A DNA stretch of 64,000 nt from Cyathus striatus (Eukaryota > Basidiomycota > Agaricomycetes > Agaricales > Nidulariaceae): assembly GCA_025738555.1 (NCBI GenBank), contig JAOVFP010000017.1:3224001-3288000 (forward strand). The letters are read 5' to 3'. Positions 11,550-22,582 of this stretch are shown piece after piece; positions within the stretch are counted from its first letter, which is position 1, and every line of letters begins with the position of its first letter. A program made the position numbers and the translations under genes. The notes below the pieces were generated by a model, which searched no databases, was not told where the DNA came from, and saw only the letters and a list, made by a program, of their open reading frames with translations.

Positions 11550-12253
11550 ATGAATCTGAATCTCTCGTTGTATAGTATCCAAGGGTTCATTATCCTAGAC
11601 TCTGAGGGCAACCGCGTTCTCGCCAAGTACTACCGCTCTAAAAGTCATCCTCAGGGTGAATCCAAAGAGTTCCTTACTCTCAAGGAACAGAAAGCATTCG
11701 AAAAGGGCCTATGGCAGAAAACAAAGAAAGCTGGCGGTATGTTTCTACTTCCGACTTCGACGTGATGGGCCCTACCGCTCACTAAATCCCTCCGAACAGG
11801 TGACATTATTCTATACGATGGCCATCTCGCGGTGTACAAGCATTCATTAGATCTCATTCTGTATTTCATCGCCGGTCCGACGGAGAACGAGCTTATGCTC
11901 TCGACGGCGCTTTCGTCATTTATCGATGCCCTTAGCATGCTGCTACGGAACTCACTGGAGAAACGAGGGGTGTTGGAGAACCTGGATCTTGTACTGCTAT
12001 GCCTGGACGAGACGGTCGACGACGGGTGAGCTTCCCCTGTAATTGAGAGCGCAGCACGTAGTAGACTAACTACCTTCCCTCTTTCCCCTTTCCTTCACGC
12101 AGCATCATCGTCGATACAGACCCAGCAGCGATCGCATCACGCGTGAGCCGGCCACGCGCAGACACCACAGAGATTGTGATAAACGAACAAACCCTTCTTA
12201 GCGCGTACCAAACAGTAAAGGAGAAGATGCAGCAGAGAATCGGACAACTGTAG
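11550..12253 (+). CDS. RET3: Coatomer subunit zeta
   Basis: Exons 11550-11736, 11800-12025 and 12103-12253 give 187 residues, the usual length for COPI zeta. The longin-like fold starts [22 protein letters not shown], continues through [14 protein letters not shown] and the membrane-facing segment [17 protein letters not shown], and ends [11 protein letters not shown]. The protein is a small adaptor-like subunit of the F-subcomplex of COPI coats, working in Golgi-to-ER retrieval. The ATG at 11550 is the first after a short pyrimidine-rich leader. Both introns have consensus donors (gtatgt, gtgagc). The gene symbol is that of the budding yeast ortholog. Confidence 0.95.
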
Positions 12254-12940
12254 TTGTGTTGTTCTCGCGTTTTGTTGTATGTCCGTGTCGAGTATGGTCT
12301 GTTTCTTGCTGTTTGCATATTTCTCCCTTCCTTTTAATCTGTATGAAGAAATGCGATATCCCTGAATCGTGAGTTCACAAAGTTAGGGACTGAGGATGTT
12401 GCGTCATAGGACTTGCAGACCGCTGGTACATGAGCTCACCATGCTTCAAGGGATACGAGATACAAATGACTTCCCTTCCCGCAGCTATCGCGGCTGTATC
12501 GCTAATGAATGAGGAGGTGAAAGTTCCATACATGTCTCTTGCTGACCTTCTTCACCAATCCACAGGAAAGGGTACCTCAGAAGTTCATGGTACACCTTCT
12601 CGAAGAACCTACACACCGGCACCGGAAGCAAGAATGCAACAAGTAGTAAATTTCATGAGCAAAATCCTATCCTACAATAACGTTACACGAGAATGCTACA
12701 TAATATACAAGCATACAGTACGGGACCGCAGGAGACCATCCGGTGAAATCGTCTATAAATATGATGAACATAGGAGGAGATGCGCTTAGTACGGAACATG
12801 GCCATGATAGCGTTGCCCATCCGGCTTGCCCGCAGTTGTTGACGTTGCACATCTGTTGAGTACGGGTACGAGGGTGCTACACCGACAGGGATGAAACGTC
12901 GCAACAATAAGGGTCATAACATGTTGAGAAGCGAGCGAGG
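12254..12940. other. Intergenic, no supported gene
   Basis: Convergent region between coatomer zeta and a small minus-strand gene. A 119-codon open frame (12430-12789) exists, but I see no motif, no splice context and no protein-like composition to support it. Confidence 0.4.
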
Positions 12941-13191
12941 CTATAGCCATCTTCGAAGCATGGGACTGCAGGATATGTTCAGCGGACGGTAATCGTAATA
13001 TGGGTGACGATGAAACCATACCTTCCCTGTAGCGAGTTGGCAATGTCAGTGTAAGTGTAAACGGCAGCCGTCGAGACGGCGGCCAGCGACAATGTTCCAA
13101 TCACAGCGTAAAAGCGCTCCCTTCCGCCCTTTTGCCAGACTTGTGAGGACGTAAGTTCGGGGTGTTCATAGAGTTCGAATGCAGCGCGCAT
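12941..13191 (-). CDS. Small single-TM hypothetical protein
   Basis: Not recognised. Two exons (13191-13022 and 12965-12941), joined over a 56-base intron with a gtatgg donor and a tgcag acceptor, give 64 residues. The protein begins MRAAFELYEHPELTSSQVWQ, has a basic patch (GGRER), one hydrophobic helix (FYAVIGTLSLAAVSTAAVYTY) and a short basic end (LRRWL). Small one-helix proteins of this shape often sit in mitochondrial or ER membranes, but nothing here proves that. The intron size and phase are the best support. An unspliced version ending about 15 codons into the intron is the alternative. Confidence 0.45.
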
Positions 13192-14255
13192 GGTGAAAGA
13201 CTGATGATGGGTAGAGGTCAAAGGTTGATGGGTCAAAATACAGGACGGTCTTTGTTAAATAGCCCTCAAGTCGTGATATCGAAAGGAGTATAGATTGGGA
13301 TCTAGGTGGACGCTAAATCTACTTCAGTCCATGGCCTCCGCGATGAATAGGCGTTAACGATACTCACAAGTTGAACGGGTGAAAAGATCCGGGTGGAGAT
13401 TCAGCTAGACCACGACTGGAGGCGTACGTTCAGACTCGAAGTGCTATGGAAGGGGGAAATGAAGCGAAGACACGAATGGAATGAAGCTTCAGCTTTAGAT
13501 CTGCGGATTTATTAGGCGGCTGTGTGCTGTGTGCTTCGAGTGATGGAAGATGGCGAGTCCGTTAGACTTTCGACTTGAATACGTGCAAGTCGGGGACACA
13601 GGAAATCCGTGGAGTCTGGACGATGTCGTGTGGAGGGAAGGAACAACAAGAGTCAAGACAGAATTGCATTTTGGACTGTGATATTTCTATTTAACGTGAC
13701 AAAGACAGGAGATGCCTCCTCGATTGGATGTCCCTGACATAACTGATCAAGCTCGACGGCCGCAGGCCCTGGGGCCTTTGGTACCTAAAGCTCTCCGTAG
13801 TCTCATCTTTCCGAGCCTTGTCGGAGCTAAAAACTACTTTTCCCCCCGGTCCCATGCGGCATCTCATCAAAAAGATCCCGACATGAAGGGTAGACGCTCG
13901 CAACTTCACTATGTACGAGTGGCTGTTAGTGTAAACAAGAACAGAAGTCCCTGCTTTCCTACATACATATACAGCGGATATGATTACATACGGTATCAAG
14001 ACCCGCAGCCGGTGTCAAAAGAAAAGAAAATGAGAGAGGAACTGCTAAGGCCTGCTGTATTAGTCCGAAAGAAAGCGATGAAAAGAGCGCGAGAATGTCG
14101 GTATGCATAATCGTGACTGTTGTGTGATCCGTTATCACTACGTGCATGTGTACAACCATAGAATGTCCGAGAAAGGAGAGGAAAGTAAGTATAAAATCAG
14201 CAGAAATATGTACTGTCATCGACATGAAGCCTCCTTGTCCCCAAAAGACATGAAT
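13192..14255. other. Intergenic, no supported gene
   Basis: About 1.06 kb between the small TM gene's promoter and the 3' end of the F-BAR gene. Open frames exist on both strands around 13.7-14.1 kb, but none shows a family motif. The proximal 500 bases are the likely promoter of the small gene. Confidence 0.4.
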
Positions 14256-17200
14256 TTAGAACAAGCAAACAAAGTTGCTCGGGAAAACATGCCGGCCTCG
14301 TTGTCTCCGCGTCTCATCCAGCAGCTCTCCGCTCCACCATCCATCTTCAGGTGTAGCAGTGACAGCGATAATATCGCCGGCCTGGAAATCGAACTCTTCG
14401 TCAATAGTGGCAGTGTAATCGTATAGTGCTTTAACTGAAAATCAAGACCATGTTATTATTTAAATGGATATCAGGAAAATATCAAACTTGCCGTAGAAGA
14501 GAATCGGGGAACCATCTTCCGTCGTTTGCCCTGTAGGGGCACCCATACCTGCTGCTTGAGGTGGCGGGGGCTGAGGAGATGGTGAAGGGCTCGGTTCATG
14601 GTATGACTGATAACCTCCATATCCACCCGATTGCTGCTGCTGCTGCTGAGGAGGAGTATTATAATAACCACCAGCAGCGGATCCACCCCTTTGCAAACCA
14701 TTGACGCTACCGTAAGGCGAGTGTTGTTGTTGTTGTGGCTGTTGTGGTTGTTGCTGCTGCTGCTGATACATCGGCTGCTGTTGTGGCGGGGACTGATAAT
14801 GGGCCGGAGAAGTCGAGTATATGGGTTGCGCCGCGGGAGGTGGTTGGGCGTAACTGGGTTGGGGAGGCGGCTGTTGATACATCATTCCAGGAGCTGGCGA
14901 CGAAGCTGCATATGCAGGTTGAACAGGCGCAACAGGCGCAACAGGCGCAACTGCGGGGCTAACGGGAGGGACGTAACTGTTGGCACGCTGTTGCTGTTGT
15001 TGCTGCTGCTGCACAGGCTGAGGTGGTGGTGGCTGTTGAACAAGAGGGGGCGGGGGCGGGGGATTATAAGATGGCTGTCTTTGTTGTGGTTGTTGTTGAT
15101 GTTGTTGCTGCTGCTGCTGTTGATGGTGTTGTTGGTACATCTGTGCCATATCATCGTGCAATACACGCCCAGAGGGATCAAGAGCGATGCCAACATTGTT
15201 TGGACTGGTGGCTCGAACGACCGCCTGTGATGGAGGAGGCGCCATGTACGTATTCCGTGCCTGATTAGCAGGGATAGGGCTCGGGCCTCGCGAAAGTGGT
15301 TGAGGACTATTAGAGCGGGAGCCATGTGCACCAATACCAGCATGACCGACACTGGATGGTCTTGCAAGGTTCTGACCTTGACTCAAGCTATGTGAATGCC
15401 CATGGTTGAGACCTGCAGCAGGACTGACTGGTCCACCTGTAGGCTGAGCTGCAACGAAACTACCGCGCCTGCTATTCGCACTGATAGATCTACGCTCGCC
15501 AGGCAAAGCTTGGTGGTAGTCTGCGAGAACTTCCTGTACAACCTCAACGCCGCCGGCAGGGGAAGTAGACGGCTTCGGCACCATAAATGCCGCAGTAGGA
15601 GGATTCGGTGACGAAGGACGAGATGAAGGTGAATTTGCAAGAGATGGATGGGCACCAACAACCAGCTCGGCAGAATTTCGATAATCACGAGGATTAGCTG
15701 TTTGTGATCCAGATGCTGTTGAAGGAGGGGACAATGATAACGAGCCACCTGGAGTAGGACTCTTGCGGGCTGATGCTACATTCTTTGCATCCATAGACTG
15801 CCTCATGGTGTTCTTTCTGACACTTCCGGTTGTCGACACCGCATTTTGGAGCTCCTGCAAACGTTGCGCAAGTGGATCTTCACCATTCTGCTTGATCGGG
15901 GAAGAAATGCTACCGCCAGCGCGATGGGATGAAGGAGAGGGGCCAGTTTGCTGAGGATCCTTGGAAAGGTCGACCTTATAGGCGTTGTTTCCAACTTTGA
16001 TGTAAGTCTCAGCTGTGGGATCGATGACTTCTGCATTTGGGTCCTGTGGAGGTACTCGGGATGATTGGATTTGGGTGGCGGTAGTGAATTGCCGGTGAAG
16101 GTTGGATGAAGTAGGTGGAGAAGAGGAAGAAGGGCCAGCTGCGGGTGAGTTGTACATGCTAGTATGTCCATTCACTTGTGAAGAACCAGCTTGGGTTGGC
16201 TGACGGGTAAGAGGGGAAGATCCCTCGGTATCTGTATTGGATCTGCCTCTGCCTCCTCCGGCACCTACACCCGCCGTGTTGACGGTAGGCTCGTCATCCT
16301 GTAGGGGAATGGAGTTTTGACGTAGAGGAGGCTCACGCTGACTCGCTCGCTGGAAGTTAGCAGGTCGGGCTGTAGGTCGGGAGGATGAAGAAGGTATTGC
16401 CTCGGGTGTATTATAGTTCACGAAAGATGGGGGATCGGGTATTTGGTTTCCAGTTCCATAATCACGGACGAAATTTTCCATTTCTTTTTCTGGTTCCGTT
16501 CGTTCCAGAGCTAATCGCATTTGTTCACAGGACTAGAACAGCAGTTTAGTCGTAGGCGGCGGCGATATAATGTTTTGTAAGCTCACCTCATCATCAGCAA
16601 CGCAGACCGTCGAAACAGCATTAGCATAGGCCCACAAATTATCTTTCATAAATTCGATTCGTTGCTCCTCCAAATCCTGGCATGTATCACAGAACGCCTT
16701 CCAATCAACTTCCCATTTCGCAACAGTATCCTGCAGAGCTTTTGCAAAGTTTGCAAAGTCTCGTTCGTTCGCTTGTACCGTCTGCTGGGCACGTTCAAGC
16801 TTTAAAGTCACTTTTTCGAGATCCTTGCCTTGAACAAGTGAACTTTGAGCGGTATACGAATTGATACGCATGCAGTCCTGCTCATACTTTTCCCGAGATT
16901 TGTTTACATATGTTTCTTGTGTCTGCTTCGCCTTGTACGCCTTTTCAATGGCAGCTTGATAAATTTTTTTGTGTTGCTGCTGCTTCATGTGGAAACTCGC
17001 AGTCTGTCCTTCGAGCTCATTTCGGATCTGCTGTGCGAGGGTCTGGTGGAATCCAGCCTGCTTGTCAGTCTCCAGACGAACGGTATCGAGCGAGATACGG
17101 AGTTCCCTGTAGATGGACACGGTCAGCCATAACCACTACAGCATAGCGGGCAAAATAGTAAAAGCAGAATGTCGATTTGCTTCGGAGTTTGTACATGCTT

Positions 17201-17726
17201 TACTCGCAAAGCTAAGCTTCTGACATTATGAGTGCTATCCGCGTCTAATATTGAGCAGCATGCACATCCCACAGACGGATCATTAGATTGAATGCGACGA
17301 TGTATAGATCGCGTTTATGGATAAGGGGGAAGGACCATTCGAAAGAATGCAGGATCCGGTACTACATCTATAAGTAGCTATAACTGAACACATACCCTAT
17401 CTCATCCTTTCCTAGTGTGACCTTGGACAGCTTGGTAAGTCGCTTCGCATAATCATCCTCGATTGCAGCCCTTGGGTAGGTGTCGGACGACTAGCGCAGT
17501 AAAAGGAGGGTAAGCGTACACACCTCTCTTTCCAGAAGGCTTTCAGCTCCTCCATGGTCCTCGAAGCCCCACGCATGCGCGCGAACAAGACTTCGACACC
17601 TCCATCGCTTACGCCCCAAAATGAATTGCAGAAGTCCAATGACCGGTTTGGTGGTATAGGTGAGCCTGCCCTTGCGAATTTGGCCAAAGAGGTTGTCGAT
17701 GGCTGCCGCCTGGCAGACATTTGCAT
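14256..17726 (-). CDS. F-BAR and SH3 domain protein, Cdc15/Imp2/Hof1 type
   Basis: A membrane-curving scaffold of the cytokinetic ring family. The N-terminal F-BAR domain starts SLDFCNSFWG and continues over an intron as KERAAIEDDYAKRLTKLSK. A further exon (17120-16594 region) carries SLDTVRLETDKQAGFHQTLA, the coiled KKIYQAAIEKAYKAKQTQE and WEVDWKAFCDTCQDLEEQRI. A long disordered middle (about 600 residues) is rich in Ser/Pro, with many polyglutamine and polyproline runs. The last exon encodes an SH3 domain: VKALYDYTATIDEEFDF, GDIIAVTATPEDGWWSGEL and FPSNFVCLF before TAA at 14256-14258. The start MQMSARRQPS at 17726 has a good context. The intron of roughly 280 bases between 17.39 and 17.11 kb is unusually long for this window. 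Confidence 0.95.
14630..15140 (-). repeat. CAG/CAA (Gln) and Pro-rich microsatellite tracts in the F-BAR gene
   Basis: At least six short runs of trinucleotide repeats encode Gln stretches interleaved with Pro runs (PPPPPP). A short tandem unit encodes VAPVAPVAPV near 14930-14955. The tracts account for the long antisense open frames on the plus strand. Confidence 0.8.
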
Positions 17727-18543
17727 GGTGTCCGTTAAAAGAGAGGGAATGAAGGGAACGAACAAGGGCAAGGGGAATGGGATGATATACAAGGAGAGAG
17801 CTCAGGCCAAATGAACTTGTCACTGGCCAACTTAGGACCGCTTGCGCGTTAGAGCCACGTGGGACACCGCTTGCCCAAAAGCCACAGCAACAATCATATC
17901 TATCCTTGATGCTCTCCTTCATCTTCTCTCTCTCCTTATTCCCTTTATTGTGTTTCATACCGTGTAATCGTCTCCTGAAATCCTAGCCCACTCCAACACA
18001 TACGATGTGCTTTTCCCCAATTTCAGACATTGCTGCCTCGCCATGCCATTACCGCCCTCCAGCACCCACGGCAACAACCTGTCAATCATTTTAACGAAGG
18101 CCACAGCTTCATGATTCATAAAGCATCGCTGTTGGCCTGCCCTTCGCTGGCACCCCCTGGTGTTATCTCAAAAATAAATTCACCACTTAAAACAATATCA
18201 GTACCTGTCTTGGACTCAGGAATTAGTCGACCCAATTGCAACAATTCTCTTCGTATCGGAATTGCTTTCCGTTAATGTGCTTGCCTGCAAAGACTCTTCT
18301 AGAATGCTTCCATTCCCCAACATCTGGCGTTTAACTATGCTTGAACAAGCCGCAACTTCGTGCAGCTGTGCTTGAGTTACTATGCATCAATTAATGCCTA
18401 AAATTTCTGATTCGCACGTCTCCCTGTTCCCAACAAAACACTACACTGACCAGGCACAATCCACATTGTATGTAGACGGAACATTGCTCAAACAGTCAAA
18501 CGCTGATCATGATCGTCTTATGCACGTCAACCTGTTTTACATT
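17727..18543. other. Intergenic: F-BAR promoter region and spacer
   Basis: No gene supported. The spacer ends at the left tip of the inverted-repeat element. Confidence 0.45.
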
Positions 18544-18823
18544 TACTGTACTGGAGTGTATGGAGGCAACGGACCTTCGAGCGTGACACGATTTTTCAGG
18601 CACAACGCTGGCAACCAGACTTAATTTTGCGTGACAAATTTCTGAATTGGCAACCAAAATTCGATTTTTGGCGATTTTTTTCGGATATTACGTCCAAAAC
18701 TAGCTTGTCACGCTATCAGCGTTAGCAACCGGGCCTCCGTTATGCGTGACGAAGGGTGATTTTAGCAACGCAACCGGGTCAGCGTTATGCGTGACGGTTG
18801 CCTCCATACACTCCAGTACAGTA
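18544..18823. mobile_element. MITE-like element with 27-bp perfect terminal inverted repeats
   Basis: Bases 18544-18570 are the exact reverse complement of 18797-18823. The tips read TACTGTACTGGAGTG at the left and its mirror at the right. The outermost TA on each side fits the TA target duplication of Tc1/mariner/pogo elements. The 280-base body has no coding capacity. It does contain repeated gcgtgac words (about 18580, 18636, 18744 and 18791, plus one inverted at about 18705), each near gcaacc or gttgc. It lies just beyond the stop codon of the mannanase gene. I infer a non-autonomous DNA transposon. Confidence 0.85.
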
Positions 18824-18914
18824 TGTTTGCATCGCCCGTGTTTAATCCAATGCCTAGAAGACCTAACAACACAACATCTCCTCAATTTTCATCTTACGGT
18901 TTGGCTTCAAGCTT

Positions 18915-20815
18915 CTAAGGATTCCTTGCCTTTAAAGATGCAGCATAAGAAGTGAAAACAGCGTATGCAGGACTATCAGGGTATACAGTGTACCCGTCGT
19001 CGTGGGTGCTTCCACTAAAAATACTGTTGGTCAAATCCTATCATGATGATTTGCGATCATACATACCTTGAGAAACGGGATCCAGCTTGCCAATACAGAC
19101 TTCCAGCCAATCCAGAAGAAAGAATTGCGGAGTGCCATTCTTGATAGACGGTAACTTTATCAACGGTAACACCATATTCTTCTAGGATGACCGGCTTTCC
19201 GACACGATCCTGAGAAGTAGCGTGATCAATGATCCACTGCTTACCCCATGCAGTGATGTTGCTCCCTTGACCCCAGCTCTCAGGATAAGCCTGCAGAGAA
19301 AATGTGTCATATCCCATTCTAATTTCTCACCAACAGTGGATACCTCGACTTACATGAACAGTTCCGAAATCGAGAGTGCTAATACCGAGGTTGACATCGA
19401 AATCAATACCCTCGCTTCCCCTGAAAACATTATTTAGTTGATAATCAAGCCGACTGTATCATATATAATTTTACATACTGGTAAGGATATGTAGGTGCGC
19501 TGGGATCATTGTAGAAGCCTTCATCACCGAGGGCGACAAGGTGGTTGCTATCAATGGATTTGATGTACGCGGAGATTTCTTTGGCCCAGGCAGTGACAAT
19601 AGCCGGAGTACATGTACCTGTAGTCACACTGTATGAAGGGAGATATGTGAGAAGAAAATGGGCAACATAGTTCTGCCTACCCAGTGCTACCCTTGCATCG
19701 CGGTTCGTTGGCCAATTCCCAGCCTAGGATAGTGGGTTCATCGACATAGCGGCCTACGAATGTCTTTATGTAGTTTTTGAATGCGACCTAACATGCGATA
19801 AAAAGAAATATAACCAACGAGGATAATGAATTGTAGAAGGAAAGACGAACTTTGACGTTGGTATCGGTGTAGAAAAGGTCGTGACCTTTACCATTACCAA
19901 CGATTTGGTTAACGTACACGTCCATTCCCCCATAGTCTGACCTATATAAACGTTAGAAAAAGTGATAAATTCTGGAGCAGTATCCATGCCAGTTGTTAGT
20001 CCTAAAGGAACTGCAAGTTAATCTCCAACTAGGACACATCAAGTAAGTGTTGCACATACAGGGCAACAATGAGTCGAATACTGTTTGCCTTCGCGGCAGC
20101 AACAACTTTATCTAAGTTATATAATGTTAAGAGTACGAATCATAGTATCGAATGGAAATAACAAACCGAAATTTTGCAAGCCATCAGAGCCAGTGTTAAT
20201 AGTGGGTGTGCTTCCAGACCAAGATTGGTAGTAGATACCACTAGCACTGGTCACTTCGTTGAACCCCCATGTGCGGACGGTGGTTCCACCAGCGGCAGCA
20301 ATATCAGCAAAAGCTTGATTCATGTTTTCCTCGCTGTAACCACCAAGTCCTACCCAGTAGGAGTTTCCTCTGCAGAAATGCAATCCTGTCAATGTGAAGC
20401 ACATTCAACCGGAAAGGCATACATACCCAACAACAGTATATTTGGAACCATTCAGCGTGAGTTGTTTTCCGGAAACGCCAACGAACCCAGTTGGTGCGGG
20501 AATACTGATACTTGGAGTACTACTTGCAACGATGCTGCTGGAAATTTTCGTGGAAGACGTGGAGGTGGCAGAGACACTTGTACCGCTGGAGGCCAGACAT
20601 TGTGAATACCAATCATTCTGGTATATACATGCAGCTCCGGAAATACAGCCTGTATATGAAAATGTTTGTTAAGTTTTTGAAGTTTTATGAGCAGTTCGAT
20701 CGAGCTCACTTGTCTCTCCAAAATAATTAAGACCGCCGCACTGACCCCAGAGAGGTACGGCAGCAAATATGGGACTGATGGCTAAAGCTAAAGCGACGAA
20801 AGATGCAAGCTTCAT
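18915..20815 (-). CDS. Endo-beta-1,4-mannanase, GH5 subfamily 7, with N-terminal CBM1
   Basis: A secreted enzyme that cuts mannan and glucomannan backbones in plant cell walls. A signal peptide ([18 protein letters not shown]) is followed by a fungal cellulose-binding module split by an intron: [15 protein letters not shown], then [20 protein letters not shown] Ser/Thr linker leads to the catalytic domain: [39 protein letters not shown] (acid/base Glu) and VILEEYGVT (nucleophile Glu), then [11 protein letters not shown]. The last exon encodes [15 protein letters not shown] and ends at TAG 18915-18917. There are about ten exons. I chose the ATG at 20815 because it begins the signal peptide. 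Expression is probably induced on plant substrate, as for such enzymes generally; the sequence itself does not show this. Confidence 0.93.
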
Positions 20816-22582
20816 CACGATACACGTAGGCTGCCCTATGCATACTTCCTGCATGTTTAAAAAGCTTTCGGATCCACAGGAAAATCATCGCGTAAACCGA
20901 CCGCGGGCCAAGAGATGAAAGATGAGAACGCGTGCTAAGCAGCTTAAAGCAAGTTGAATTTCTAGTTGGAACGTCTCCCAACATGCCTCTTAGACTTCTG
21001 CTTGTGTAGTGCTACTAGTTCGATTTTTATACAGAATAACACTAGTATCCTGAAACACCAAGTCCAGAGATGATAAGGGTGGCATTCTGTAGCTAGCAGG
21101 TTTTATGAACACAACAATTTGCCAAGGAGATGCCCATGGGTCTTGCCACTCGGAAGTGGATGAAGATGTTCATTTCTGCGACATATATCCGTTCAGCAGT
21201 GTCATTGAGTGTCGAGACTAGCCGCTGAGGTGCTTATTCACGTGAAACGAGCGCGTCAACGCAGTAGAAACCAGAAACACACGGAGAAATGAGGGTGCGT
21301 GTGATGAAAGGCGATGGGCCGCAACACTGACCAGAGTCTCAGGAGAATCGAGAAGATAAGGGTCATAACTTGTAAGCACAAGGCAATTCGGATAGAGTCT
21401 CTAAGTCCAGCAGGGTAAACATTAAGTTCGACACAGAAAACCCGCACGTACGTACGTTTGCGTACATTACTGTAGTGAGCAAGTGAGTTGCAAGTAAGTG
21501 TAAGCTGGATGTAACATGTAAGTGCTTGGTGACTGAGAGATAAGAAGAATCCAAAATGCCAGTTATGGGGCCGGATGCCGAACAAAAACTCCGCGATCGG
21601 AGAAGAATTGTTCAACGGAACGAGTCCGACGCACGCGCCTAAGTTGCAGTAGTGACCACCTTGTGATTTGCCTTGGATTCACTCATTTACTATTCCTACG
21701 GTCGCCTTACGCCGGAAACAGTATCACAACCTCCTTTTAACTATTGGCTGAAGCTCGATCTGTTCCGCACTGCAAGAACGTCTTGATTCAGACTGCTACA
21801 GAGAAAAGGTGCTGCTCTCAGAGACATCCTCGCGTCCGGTGTTACTGGCAACTTGTTTCTACGGACCGAACCTCTTTTCAAAAATGTTTCACAGGAGATA
21901 AATTACTATGTTACCCGTTAGACACCACTCATCTGTGCACTTTGAAAGGACGTTGCAACCGGTTTGACAACAGTCCGTCAGAAATCGACTTACTTGCCAC
22001 ACTTCCGCTCTGTCAGGCTCTGTTGCCCGATTCTCGTATGCGTTGTCTGTTCGCGTCGTCTTTACACACGAATACCAACTGTGTGTGCTGACAGGTCCTA
22101 CAGGGGCAGATGGCATATTCCAAACCTGTTCAATCTCTGTGTTTTACAGAAGAAGTATTGGCCGAACGTGCGGTTCGAATATACATATATGTCCTTATCA
22201 CTTCAATTCTGGTCATATCAGCACTAGAAATCGTAGAAATCAAGACCCCTGGATATATTTCTGTTTTCATGAAGTCCAATTTGCTTAACTGGACTTCTCA
22301 ATGGAATCTTCTAGATAACCTTTTCACAAACTAGGACCTTTGCACCATCACAATGAATCTACCTCGGAGCTGGATATTTTGTGTTCAGTTCCGCACACAG
22401 CGGGTAATGCTACAGTAGGAGTACCCCTCGAATGGGAGTGATATCCATTTTTACTGTTACTCCCCGGCATGTACGTCTAATGTTTCATCGAACAACTTTA
22501 TTACCGTACATAATATCTTGGAGCGTTGCTTGCACTTAAACCTGCGCGACCGTATACCTGGCTTCTTGACTCTGACCATTCA
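20816..22582. other. Divergent intergenic region between mannanase and GT2 genes
   Basis: About 1.77 kb with starts facing away on both sides. Several open frames of 60-115 codons lie at 21.7-22.3 kb, one with a hydrophobic stretch (IYVLITSILVISALEI). I could not splice any of them into the GT2 gene, and none resembles a known family. Promoters of both neighbours must lie here. Confidence 0.4.

Noticed and set aside
12430..12789. 119-codon plus-strand frame
   Set aside because: Starts with ATG, but no domain, no codon bias and no splice context; may be chance.
13712..14110. 132-codon plus-strand frame
   Set aside because: No recognisable motif; lies in the 3' flank region.
14631..15230. Long plus-strand frame rich in Leu and Arg opposite the F-BAR gene
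   Set aside because: Mirror of the polyglutamine and polyproline codons of the sense gene.
22405..22470. Possible small inverted-repeat element (tacagtaggagta ... ttactcccc)
   Set aside because: The ends match over only about 7 bases and with different spacing; below chance-safe length.
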